In this document: in pieces, positions 6,952 to 14,371 of the stretch
Numbering within the stretch: the stretch's first letter is position 1
Layout of the letters: every line of letters begins with the position of its first letter
NCBI GenBank assembly: GCA_017881765.1
Contig: JADGQN010000060.1
Location: 1-16,190 of the forward strand
DNA length: 16,190 nt
Reading direction: 5' to 3'
Source of the DNA: Syntrophobacterales bacterium
GTDB taxonomy: Bacteria > Desulfobacterota > Syntrophorhabdia > Syntrophorhabdales > WCHB1-27
The notes under the pieces: generated by a model
Told to the model about the DNA's origin: nothing
Databases searched by the model: none
The model's input: only the letters and a program-made list of their open reading frames with translations
Program-made: the position numbers and the translations under genes

Positions 6952-7662
6952 ATGGTTCAGCTCTCGATAAACGGGAAAAAAGTGACGGCAGAAGAAGGGG
7001 AGGCACTCCTCAAAGTTGCGCGAAGAGAAGGATTTGTCATACCCACACTCTGTTATCATGAGCTACTCGGATCGAGCGGGCGTTGCCGGCTCTGCGTGGT
7101 TGAGGTCAACGATGCCGGCAAAAAGCGGGTGGTAGCGTCGTGTCTCTACCCGGCGAAGGAAAACATAGAAGTTTTCACGGATTCGGATGAGGTGAGGTTG
7201 GTGCGGAGAACGGTGCTGGAACTGCTTCTCGCACGCAACCCGTCAGCCGAACTGATTCAGCACCTTGCGAAGCAGCACGGCGTCACCGAGGTGAGATATA
7301 CGCCGGATCAGGACAAGGGCAAGTGCATTCTCTGCAACCTCTGCGTGAGATGCTGCAAGGACATTGTGGGAGTGTCGGCCCTCGGCATGAGCGGTAAAGG
7401 CCCGATGAAAAAGGTAGGCCCTCCGTTTGACGAGCCGTCCGAGACCTGTATCGGCTGCGGTGCGTGCGTCGTCATCTGCCCTACCGGGCACATTGCCATG
7501 GAAGAGGAAAAGGGCGTAAGGACGGTCTGGCAGAAGAAGTTCGAGCTCGCCGCATGCCCGAAATGTAAAAGATACCACCTTCCTCTGTTTCAACTCGAGT
7601 GGATCTCCAAGACCCGGAATATCCCAGTGGAAGAATTAATGGTCTGCGAGGACTGCAGATAG
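6952..7662 (+). CDS. Short NuoG/HoxU-like iron-sulfur protein with C-terminal CxxC pairs
   Basis: A 236-residue electron-transfer protein like the N-terminal part of NuoG/HydA or HoxU. The [2Fe-2S] domain has C34, C45, C48 and C64 in the usual spacing. The His-Cys3 [4Fe-4S] site that normally follows is absent: the segment QHLAKQHGV contains no Cys. Two complete [4Fe-4S] motifs come next, CILCNLCVRCC (C-x2-C-x2-C-x3-C) and CIGCGACVVICP. The end carries CPKC and CEDC, a possible zinc ribbon or further metal site. No molybdopterin or H-cluster domain follows. GAGGGGAG is placed well before the ATG. As last gene of the operon it may bridge the FMN subunit and the 2-oxoacid oxidoreductase. The role is inferred from position and cofactor set. 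Confidence 0.85.
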   Translation: MVQLSINGKKVTAEEGEALLKVARREGFVIPTLCYHELLGSSGRCRLCVVEVNDAGKKRVVASCLYPAKENIEVFTDSDEVRLVRRTVLELLLARNPSAELIQHLAKQHGVTEVRYTPDQDKGKCILCNLCVRCCKDIVGVSALGMSGKGPMKKVGPPFDEPSETCIGCGACVVICPTGHIAMEEEKGVRTVWQKKFELAACPKCKRYHLPLFQLEWISKTRNIPVEELMVCEDCR

Positions 7663-7886
7663 AGCCAGGCAAGAGATAAAGTCAGGTAAAGACTAGAGCA
7701 AAGGTAGAGGTAAAGACTAAACAAAGGTTAAGATAGAAACCAGGAGCAACACCTGGAGTTCTTCCTTAACCTTTTTTTGCACTTTCCTCAACCTTCTTTT
7801 GCCTTTGCCTGTCCTTAATCTCAACCTTTGTTCTTGTCTTTACCTCTGCCTATTGTTGTTTTTACCTGTCCTTGCTGTTACCTGTT
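7663..7886. repeat. Large imperfect inverted repeat of short degenerate units between convergent genes
   Basis: The spacer between the ends of the por-nuo and che operons is purine-rich on the left and pyrimidine-rich on the right. The left arm (about 7681-7733) holds units such as AGGTAAAGAC and ACAAAGGTTAAGAT. The right arm (about 7814-7871) contains near reverse complements, such as GTCTTTACCT and AACCTTTGTT. By eye about three quarters of the arm positions can pair. A perfect small hairpin, CCAGG/CCTGG (7740-7744, 7752-7756), lies between. On the plus strand T-runs follow it (near 7771), so the region may end transcription from both sides. Confidence 0.7.
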
Positions 7887-10004
7887 CTAGGCCGCTGTCG
7901 CGATCTCGAAAACACCATGGACGTCTAAGATTAAACCCACGCGGCCATCACCCAAAATGGTCGCTCCGGACAATCCTTTCACGCTTTCGAGCGTCTCTCC
8001 CAGGTTCTTGATTACCACTTCCTGCTTGCCTATCAGATCATCGATCATGAGGCCTTTCTGTTGTCCATTACATTCTGCCACAACGATCAAGGCTTCCCAG
8101 GGGTTCTTCTTTTGCGGTACGACCCTAAAGAGGTTATGAAGCCTCACAATGGGCAGGAGGCTGTTTCTGACCCTTACCACTTCCTCCTTGTTGTGGATCT
8201 TTACGATGTCCTCCTGGGCCGGCCTCAGGGTCTCCTTTATGAATACCGCGGGAATGATATATTGTTCTTCGCCGACTCTGACCTGGATGCCGTCAACGAT
8301 CGCAAGGGTTAAGGGAACGAGCATGACGAATCGGCACCCCGCCCCTTCCGTCGAGAAGATTTCCACCTTTCCCTTTAGCTTCTCAAAAGCCTGTTTGACT
8401 ACGTCCATACCTACTCCCCGGCCCGAAACGTCGGTAACTTTCTCCGCGGTTGAGAATCCCGGTTCAAAGATCAGGTTATCGATCTGGTGTTCGCCGAGGC
8501 CATTATCGTTTGAGACCAAGCCTTTCTCTCTGGCTTTATGAAGGATTCTCGCTCGATCCAGCCCCTGGCCGTCATCTTCAATTTCGATCACTATATGGCC
8601 GCCTTTTTGATAAGCCCTTAGATCTACTCTCCCTGTTTCAGCTTTGCCGCGTTCTATCCTTTTCGCCGGAGCCTCAATGCCATGATCAACAGCGTTGCGC
8701 ATCATGTGGACCAAGGGATCATATAGGGCATCGACCATGCCCCGGTCGATTTCTGTCTCTTCTCCGGAAAGCACGAGTTCAGCCTTTTTGCCTGATTTGC
8801 TACACAGATCCCGAACGACCCTGACCATTTTCTGAAAGGTCTGCCTGACCGGAATCATCCTGAGAGACATGGAGGTCTTTTGGAGCTCGGTCGTGATGCG
8901 TTTGAGCTGTGAGATATCCCTGCTCAGTTTCTGGTCATTGATGGTTGAAAAAACCGGGTTCTGTTGAACGAGGGATTGAGCAATTACCAGTTCTCCCACC
9001 ATGTCTATCAGGTTATCCAGCTTCTGTGTATCGACCTTCACCGTGGCTCCGGAGCCGGTTGAGTCTCCTCTCCTCTGTTCCCGGAGAGCGTCAACGGCCT
9101 GTTTGGGGGTGGTAGACAGGTCTTCCCCGGAGACGGCTACCTTCGTACTCACTATTCCTTCCAAGGGTTGTTTCCCGGCTATTGGTTCGTCCAAGCTTAT
9201 CCCTTCCAGCAAACGTTTAATCTTCGCCAAATGTGATTCAATGTCGAATCGGGAGGGGTCGGGACGACCCGGGCCTTTCAGATCAGAGATCATGTTCTTG
9301 AGTAGATCTACCGCTTCCAGGATGAAGTCAATCGTCTCGTTCGTGATCGCCAGCCTGTCATTCCGTGCCTCATCTAACAGGGTTTCCACCGCGTGAGAGA
9401 ACTTATTAATTTTTTGGAGGTTAAGAAATCCCGAAACCCCCTTGATGGTATGAAAGGCCCTGAAGACGGTATTGATATGTTCCTTGTCATGGGGGGATTG
9501 TTCCAGGCTGATGATGCTCAGTTCGATTGCCTCGAGGTGTTCCATAGCCTCGGAGATGAAATCAGTATAGACCTGTCCATCCTCGGTCAGATTGAATGTT
9601 TCTCTTGAGGAGGACTCAGTTGCGGGGGCGGCCTCAAACCCTGCAGGCTTCCCAATGCCCTCAAGAGATTCCATCTCTTTCCAGAAGGAGTCCCTGTCGG
9701 CGGGAGACTGAGATTCGTTCGGCTCGGAGAGGTACTTTTGGAGCAACTCTATTCCCCTCCCCAGCAGGTCAAATCCTTTTTGAACATCCTTGAGCTCATT
9801 GAGGATTGCTTTCTCAACCAACTTTTTGAGGGCTCCACTCACGGCTACAATAGGCCCGAAGTCGGACTCCAGGCTGATCTTCTCAATGGATTCGAAGTCT
9901 CGGAGTAAGGACCCCAGAGCCATCAGATCGTCAGGCTCAATCATCACCATCTGAAGAGCTAACTGGTCGACCGCCTCAGCAAGCTTTGTAGCGTTATCAT
10001 CCAT
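7887..10004 (-). CDS. cheA: Chemotaxis histidine kinase CheA
   Basis: Central kinase of the pathway: autophosphorylates and passes phosphate to CheY and CheB. The 705 residues contain an N-terminal region (1 to about 135) without a phosphorylatable HTIKG motif, then the HPt domain with RAFHTIKG (His185), a linker of about 60-70 residues too short for a normal P2 domain, and the dimerisation helix DNLIDMVGELVIAQS. The ATPase domain follows with HMMRNAVDHGIE (N box), EDDGQGLD (G1) and SGRGVGMDVV (G2). The C-terminus is a CheW-like domain that ends at ATAA. I start at the ATG at 10004 because AGGAGG (10009-10014) is just upstream; the frame is open to 10070 but would run into cheY. It is the last gene of the operon. 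Confidence 0.95.
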   Translation of the reverse strand: MDDNATKLAEAVDQLALQMVMIEPDDLMALGSLLRDFESIEKISLESDFGPIVAVSGALKKLVEKAILNELKDVQKGFDLLGRGIELLQKYLSEPNESQSPADRDSFWKEMESLEGIGKPAGFEAAPATESSSRETFNLTEDGQVYTDFISEAMEHLEAIELSIISLEQSPHDKEHINTVFRAFHTIKGVSGFLNLQKINKFSHAVETLLDEARNDRLAITNETIDFILEAVDLLKNMISDLKGPGRPDPSRFDIESHLAKIKRLLEGISLDEPIAGKQPLEGIVSTKVAVSGEDLSTTPKQAVDALREQRRGDSTGSGATVKVDTQKLDNLIDMVGELVIAQSLVQQNPVFSTINDQKLSRDISQLKRITTELQKTSMSLRMIPVRQTFQKMVRVVRDLCSKSGKKAELVLSGEETEIDRGMVDALYDPLVHMMRNAVDHGIEAPAKRIERGKAETGRVDLRAYQKGGHIVIEIEDDGQGLDRARILHKAREKGLVSNDNGLGEHQIDNLIFEPGFSTAEKVTDVSGRGVGMDVVKQAFEKLKGKVEIFSTEGAGCRFVMLVPLTLAIVDGIQVRVGEEQYIIPAVFIKETLRPAQEDIVKIHNKEEVVRVRNSLLPIVRLHNLFRVVPQKKNPWEALIVVAECNGQQKGLMIDDLIGKQEVVIKNLGETLESVKGLSGATILGDGRVGLILDVHGVFEIATAA

Positions 10005-10056
10005 TTTGCCTCCTATACCCGCATCAGGGCTATGCCGGAACAACTTCCGCCCGGCC

Positions 10057-10440
10057 CTATTTACCATCAAAAATCTTTCTTATCTTCTCTTCCAAGGTCG
10101 CGGGTGTAAACGGTTTAATAACATAGTTGTTCACCCGATTCTTGACTGCTTCAAGGACCTGTTCGCTTTTGCCTTCAGCGGTAACCATCAGAAAGGGCAG
10201 ATCTTTCCATGCTTCGGAGGCCCGAACCGTTTTTAGAAGTTCAATGCCTGTCATCTCGGGCATATTCCAGTCCGAAACGATGAAATCAACCTTCTCCTCC
10301 TTGAGGACTTCCAAGGCGCTCACACCATTATCCGCCTCGACGATATTTGTGAATCCCAGTTCCTTTAGCACGCCTTTGACGATCCGCCTCATTGTCTGAA
10401 AGTCATCGACTACGAGAATTTTCATGTTTGCATCAGGCAT
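10057..10440 (-). CDS. cheY: Chemotaxis response regulator CheY
   Basis: Single-domain receiver of 127 residues, the output messenger phosphorylated by CheA. All signature residues fall at the same numbers as in E. coli CheY: D12 and D13 (acid pocket), D57 (phosphorylation site, VSDWNMP), T87, Y106 and K109 (IKPF). No output domain is attached. The ATG at 10440 is chosen over the Met at residue 6 because AAGGAGGGAG lies directly upstream. A gap of 52 bp separates it from cheA, and 29 bp from cheB. Phospho-CheY removal is probably done by the CheX of the same operon, since no CheZ is seen. Confidence 0.96.
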   Translation of the reverse strand: MPDANMKILVVDDFQTMRRIVKGVLKELGFTNIVEADNGVSALEVLKEEKVDFIVSDWNMPEMTGIELLKTVRASEAWKDLPFLMVTAEGKSEQVLEAVKNRVNNYVIKPFTPATLEEKIRKIFDGK

Positions 10441-10469
10441 CTTCTCCCTCCTTGCGTTTGCTTCTATGC

Positions 10470-11525
10470 TTACCCGGACAATGAATTTGCCATAGTAATA
10501 ATCTCGCGGGAAATAAGCTCAAGAGGAACAATCCGGTCCGCAGCGCCTAGTTTGATAGCTTCTTTCGGCATACCGAACACAACGCAACTCTGTTCATCCT
10601 GGGCGATGGTTTTCGCTCCGGCTTCTTTCATTTGAAGCAATCCCTTTGCCCCATCCGCGCCCATCCCGGTTAACAGGACTCCGAGCGCATTTGAGCCGGC
10701 ATACTGGGCGACCGAATTAAAAAGCACGTCAACAGCCGGCCTCTGGTGGTGCACGCGGGGCCCATCTTTAACGGCGACGTAATACCTGGCACCGCTTCGC
10801 TTGAGGAGCATGTGGAAATTGCCGGGAGCAACCAAAGCCTGCCCCTGCAAGACGGAATCTCCGTCCTTCGCTTCCCGAACCTCGATCTGGCACAATTGAT
10901 TCAGCCGTTTAGCAAAGGCTGCGGTGAAATGAGGTGGCATATGTTGAACGATCACTATGCCCGGGCTATCCGAAGGCATACCCGTTAAGACCTCTTTAAG
11001 TGCTTCCGTCCCACCGGTGGACGCGCCCATCGCTATCAGCTTCTGGGTAGTCTGGCTCAGGGCTGGTGAAACTCGAGGCAGGGGAGGGCGGGGAGAACCG
11101 GTTCTCGCCACAATGCGAGTCAAGTTCGTACGAGCGGCGGCCCGAATTTTGTCCTTGAGCTGAAAAGCCATATCGCCGACAGAGTAGGCATCGCCAGGTT
11201 TGCAGAGTACCTCCACGGCGCCATTTTCCAGTGCCTCCATGGCAAGGCTGCTTGCCTTGGGAGTAAGTGAACTCACAATTATTACGGGCAGCGGATAGTA
11301 ATGCATCAGTTTCTTGAGAAAGGTCAGCCCATCCATGCGAGGCATTTCCAGGTCGAGCGTGATCACATCGGGTTTCAGCTGGACGATCTTATCCCGGGCC
11401 ACGAACGGATCAGGGGCCGTGCCTACCACCTCGATGTCACTTTCTCTGGACAGCTCTTCGCTTATGATCTTTCGCACAATGGCCGAGTCATCCACGACCA
11501 GCACTCTTATCTTAGGTTCCGCCAT
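10470..11525 (-). CDS. cheB: Protein-glutamate methylesterase/glutaminase CheB
   Basis: Removes methyl groups from receptors, and often deamidates Gln, during adaptation. From the ATG at 11525 it is 351 residues: a receiver domain with VVDDSA and the phospho-acceptor Asp58 (TLDLEMPRMDG), a linker, then the methylesterase domain with the catalytic triad motifs GASTGG (Ser), VQHMPP (His) and GMGADGA (Asp). The frame is open to an ATG at 11570 that overlaps the stop of the HDOD gene by ATGA. I prefer 11525 because it begins MAEPKIRVLVVDDS like the family and has GAGGCGGAAAGGG upstream, whereas 11570 has no Shine-Dalgarno match. The choice between the two is not certain. Confidence 0.94.
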   Translation of the reverse strand: MAEPKIRVLVVDDSAIVRKIISEELSRESDIEVVGTAPDPFVARDKIVQLKPDVITLDLEMPRMDGLTFLKKLMHYYPLPVIIVSSLTPKASSLAMEALENGAVEVLCKPGDAYSVGDMAFQLKDKIRAAARTNLTRIVARTGSPRPPLPRVSPALSQTTQKLIAMGASTGGTEALKEVLTGMPSDSPGIVIVQHMPPHFTAAFAKRLNQLCQIEVREAKDGDSVLQGQALVAPGNFHMLLKRSGARYYVAVKDGPRVHHQRPAVDVLFNSVAQYAGSNALGVLLTGMGADGAKGLLQMKEAGAKTIAQDEQSCVVFGMPKEAIKLGAADRIVPLELISREIITMANSLSG

Positions 11526-11566
11526 AGCCCTTTCCGCCTCTATCCGATTCACTATCGGATACCGAG

Positions 11567-12415
11567 TCATGTTACGTTCAATAATTCTTTCACCTGCCCG
11601 AATTGATCTTCAAGTTGGATCATGAATCGCTCGATGTCCTCTTCGTTTAGACGGTAATGATTCAGGATCTCTTCGGGAGAGTGGTAAAAGAGCCCGTCCG
11701 ATCCTCCGCCAATACCGCTAAGCATGGCTACCACGTCACACAAATGTGTTAGTCGAACGGTCTCGTCCGGGTCTGAAGTTGAAAAAGGTGCATGATGGTA
11801 GCGCACCGACGATACGATCACCTTCGGAAATTTCCATTCCTCAGTGATCCTTCCCCCCAGTTCAGCATGATCAATGCCCAAAACTTCTTTTTCCGCATCG
11901 CTGAAGGAGACTGACTTCTCCTGAACCAATTTCTTTATCTCCTCAAAATAATCCTTAACAAACTCGCTCAGAACCACTTTCCCTATGTCATGCAGTAAGG
12001 CTGCCGTAAATAGCACGGGTGATGGCTGTCGGCCCAATCGTTTGGTGATGATCCCGGACAAAAGGGAAGAAGCCACGGAGTGGCGCCAAAGTTCCCCACG
12101 TTGAAGATCATAGCCCGTAGAGGGTCCGGAAAAGAGGTGAGAAGACTGCCGGCTCAGGATGATCTCGAATAACTGATTGAATCCGATGAGGACCAACGCC
12201 TCCCTCAGGGAATTGACCTTTCGCTGAAGACTGAAATAGGCCGAATTGCAGAGTCTCAGGACATCCGCGGTAATCGATTGATCAAATTGAATCACATCGA
12301 CCACATCCTGGGCGGAGGAGTTGGGGTTCGCAACCAACTGGAGGGCCCGTTGGACCACCACCGGAAAAGGTGGCAGTTGGGCTACCTTTCGAAGGATTTT
12401 ATCGACCAGGCTCAT
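11567..12415 (-). CDS. HDOD domain signalling protein
   Basis: A 282-residue cytoplasmic protein of the HDOD family, relatives of HD/HD-GYP hydrolases often found beside signal-transduction genes but with no agreed reaction. It begins with LPPFPVVVQRAL, typical for the family, then DQSITADVLRLCNSAYF. Possible metal ligands remain: H112 (WRHS), H142-D143 (LLHDIGK), H183 (DHAELG), H207-H208 (RYHH) and D227. The last third lacks a known output domain. It starts with ATGA inside the cheD stop, with AAGG-type sequence upstream, and is followed by cheB. Its place between cheD and cheB points to a role in adaptation or output of this pathway, by inference only. Confidence 0.9.
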   Translation of the reverse strand: MSLVDKILRKVAQLPPFPVVVQRALQLVANPNSSAQDVVDVIQFDQSITADVLRLCNSAYFSLQRKVNSLREALVLIGFNQLFEIILSRQSSHLFSGPSTGYDLQRGELWRHSVASSLLSGIITKRLGRQPSPVLFTAALLHDIGKVVLSEFVKDYFEEIKKLVQEKSVSFSDAEKEVLGIDHAELGGRITEEWKFPKVIVSSVRYHHAPFSTSDPDETVRLTHLCDVVAMLSGIGGGSDGLFYHSPEEILNHYRLNEEDIERFMIQLEDQFGQVKELLNVT

Positions 12416-12891
12416 AGCTCCCTTACCTCATCTCCGGAACTCTTAACGAGTACCTTTCCCGACGACACCTCAAGAGTAACGGTCCGGTTACCGCTGCCGC
12501 CGACATCCTCTGCTCTGATCAAAACACCATTGGTCCGGAAAATTCTCCGAAGGGCCATATAATTTTTCTTCCCTATATTGAAGAAGCCGGATCCGTCCAT
12601 AATCTGCGATCCACCCATAACTCTAACTTCCAGCCTTTCTTTTTCCGCCCCTAATTTGTAGGCTTCTTTGAAGAGAGAAGGAATCCCCGTATCGGCAAAC
12701 ATCCACGGATTTTTCTGGGCCTTCTGCGGGTCGATCTTTGAATCGGGCAGCATGAAATGGAGAAGTCCTCCTACTCCGGCAAAAGGATCGTAGATTACCA
12801 CTCCGATACAAGACCCCAGAGAATACGTGATCAACGTATCTTCCGCATTCTTGGTGACCTTCATGTCTGCTATGCTGACAATGATCTTCAT
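12412..12891 (-). CDS. cheD: Chemoreceptor glutamine deamidase CheD
   Basis: Deamidates specific Gln residues of chemoreceptors and, in other bacteria, interacts with CheC-type phosphatases. The 159 residues show the catalytic residues expected from Thermotoga CheD, one position shifted: T22, C28 (YSLGSCIGV) and H45 (LLHFMLP). Further family features are GGSQIMDG, the NIGKKN segment and DVGGSGNRTV near the end. The start at 12891 gives the family N-terminus; the ribosome binding site is weak (GAATAGAG). The stop overlaps the HDOD start in ATGA. It lies 60 bp after cheR. No CheC is present in the window; the CheX upstream is the only member of the CheC/CheX/FliY group here. Confidence 0.95.
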   Translation of the reverse strand: MKIIVSIADMKVTKNAEDTLITYSLGSCIGVVIYDPFAGVGGLLHFMLPDSKIDPQKAQKNPWMFADTGIPSLFKEAYKLGAEKERLEVRVMGGSQIMDGSGFFNIGKKNYMALRRIFRTNGVLIRAEDVGGSGNRTVTLEVSSGKVLVKSSGDEVREL

Positions 12892-12951
12892 CTCTATTCT
12901 ACGTGGAGATCCGTGACCATTCTCTCATTCTCGGGTGGATGGCACATGGCG

Positions 12952-13824
12952 CTATTTCCTGTAAACCGCCGGACTTACGTACTTGAACGAATTTTTGATC
13001 CCGGTGAGGCTTTCTGAGTGCCCGATCAGAAAAGCGCCATCTTTGTCCAGACATTCGTAAAAGCGGTTCACCAGATGTTTTCGAGTTTTACTGTCGAAGT
13101 AAATCATCACGTTTCTGCAGAAAATGCAGTCAAAGGGTTCGTTAAAGGTGAAGCTGGTCATTAGGTTTAGACGCTTAAACTGGATATGCCGTTTCAGCGA
13201 ATCTTTCACCCTGACGAAATCCTTCCAATTACCGTCTCCTCTCAAGAAATATTTTTTGAGTAGGTCACGCGGTATGGACTGGACTCGGTCCTTACGAAAC
13301 ACTCCTGACCCCGCAGCCCCTAGCACTTTGGTTGAGATGTCAGTCGCCAAGATTCTTACGTCCCAGGCCGATAGATTTTTGATGGCTTCAAGCAGTGTAA
13401 TGGCAATGGAGTAAGGTTCTTCTCCTGACGAACAACCTGCGCTCCAGAAACGAAGTTTCTTCTCGCGGTCACGTTTCGTTTCCATGAGCTCAGGCATTAA
13501 TTCTGATCGAAGGAAATCGAAATGCTGCTCCTCTCTGAAGAAGGAAGTAAAATTCGTGGATATGGAATCTAACAGCTGAACCAATTCCTTCCCCGACGTG
13601 TCATTAATCACATGGTCATAGTAATGGCGAAATGATCCGAATTGACCCTCGCGTATCCTTTTTCCCAGCCGTGACTTGACCAGTGCTTCCTTGCCCTCAC
13701 TGAGGCAGATTCCCGCCTGGTCGTAAATCAGATGACTGATCTTCTGGAAATCGGCATCCGTCAATTCAGCCTGATCAAATATCGAAGAATTCGGCTCCTC
13801 GTTGCAAATCCTCTTGGGCCTCAT
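12952..13824 (-). CDS. cheR: Chemotaxis protein methyltransferase CheR
   Basis: Adds methyl groups from S-adenosylmethionine to receptor Glu residues. The 290 residues include an extra hydrophilic stretch of about 18 residues, then the N-terminal helical domain (about 20-90, with STNFTSFFRE), the SAM-binding fold with WSAGCSSGEEPYSIA (127-141) and CRNVMIYF near the end. The beta-subdomain loop has YFLRGDGNWKDFVRV (192-206), the same length and Gly-x-Gly pattern as the pentapeptide-binding CheR of E. coli. This agrees with the C-terminal DFKEF of the receptor in the same operon. It starts in ATGA overlap with cheX, with GGAGG 10 bp upstream. Confidence 0.95.
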   Translation of the reverse strand: MRPKRICNEEPNSSIFDQAELTDADFQKISHLIYDQAGICLSEGKEALVKSRLGKRIREGQFGSFRHYYDHVINDTSGKELVQLLDSISTNFTSFFREEQHFDFLRSELMPELMETKRDREKKLRFWSAGCSSGEEPYSIAITLLEAIKNLSAWDVRILATDISTKVLGAAGSGVFRKDRVQSIPRDLLKKYFLRGDGNWKDFVRVKDSLKRHIQFKRLNLMTSFTFNEPFDCIFCRNVMIYFDSKTRKHLVNRFYECLDKDGAFLIGHSESLTGIKNSFKYVSPAVYRK

Positions 13825-14285
13825 TTAAAGCATACCTCCACCGTGAAGCCTCCTGCATCGGTGTTAAAAGGAATTGAAAGGATAGGGCCTTTGGTCACGT
13901 GCCTGACCTCATGGTTATGCCCTGAAATGATGGAGGGAATAGCGCCTTGAAAATGGTGGCCAAGCTTTTCAAGAGCGCTCCTTGAGGCTCCTGAAATCAT
14001 ATTGGTCAGTTCGCCCACGGCATCTTTGACTTCCTCGTCAATCTTGGTCTTCTTCTCCCCGAACATCTGGCTGATGATATAAAGAATACAGCCTTGAGTG
14101 AAGGTTAAGCATAAAGAACCTTCTGCCTCGCCCGTGATACCGACGATCGCCGAAACATCACCGACGACAGATGCCTCCTTTTTGAGGTATGGTGTCCCGG
14201 GAACGGGCTGGACAGACGCCATGGTCGTCAACACAGTAATCGTAGACTCCAAGAATGGATTGATAAACTCTGCCTTCATGTCCAT
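13821..14285 (-). CDS. cheX: CheX-family CheY-P phosphatase
   Basis: A 154-residue protein of the CheC/CheX/FliY group, predicted to remove phosphate from CheY-P. It carries one copy of the active-site pattern: GELTNMISGA with E92 and N95, and a Pro 22 residues later (P117, AIPSI). One active site and this length fit CheX, which works as a dimer, better than CheC, which has two sites. The start at 14285 is preceded by AGAGAGGG; a second Met two codons on is possible. It overlaps cheR by ATGA. In an operon without CheZ it is the only visible route for ending the signal. Confidence 0.9.
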   Translation of the reverse strand: MDMKAEFINPFLESTITVLTTMASVQPVPGTPYLKKEASVVGDVSAIVGITGEAEGSLCLTFTQGCILYIISQMFGEKKTKIDEEVKDAVGELTNMISGASRSALEKLGHHFQGAIPSIISGHNHEVRHVTKGPILSIPFNTDAGGFTVEVCFK

Positions 14286-14326
14286 AAAAGCCCTCTCTTA
14301 AGCAATACCAGCAGTGGCAGACGTTA

Positions 14327-14371
14327 GACATCAGATAAGACACCTGAGTCTGAGGTCTATGGTCTGATGTC
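14327..14371. repeat. Imperfect hairpin at the 3' end of the receptor gene
   Basis: GACATCAGA (14327-14335) is an exact reverse complement of TCTGATGTC (14363-14371). Inside, AGACACCT pairs with AGGTCT with small bulges. The stem is made of repeated AGAC units on the left and GTCT units on the right. It overlaps the mcp stop codon and lies 40 bp before cheX, so it may adjust mRNA stability or cheX expression relative to mcp. No T-run follows on either strand. Confidence 0.65.

Noticed and set aside
4613..7662. Part of respiratory complex I (nuo operon)
   Set aside because: No membrane subunits or NuoB/C/D follow; the FMN subunit has the HydB-type extra domains and the NuoG-like protein is short.
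7663..7886. CRISPR-like array
   Set aside because: Units are short, degenerate and inverted between halves, with no regular spacers and no cas genes nearby.
10005..10070. Upstream start for cheA at 10070
   Set aside because: It would overlap the end of cheY and lacks a good ribosome binding site, whereas AGGAGG stands before the ATG at 10004.
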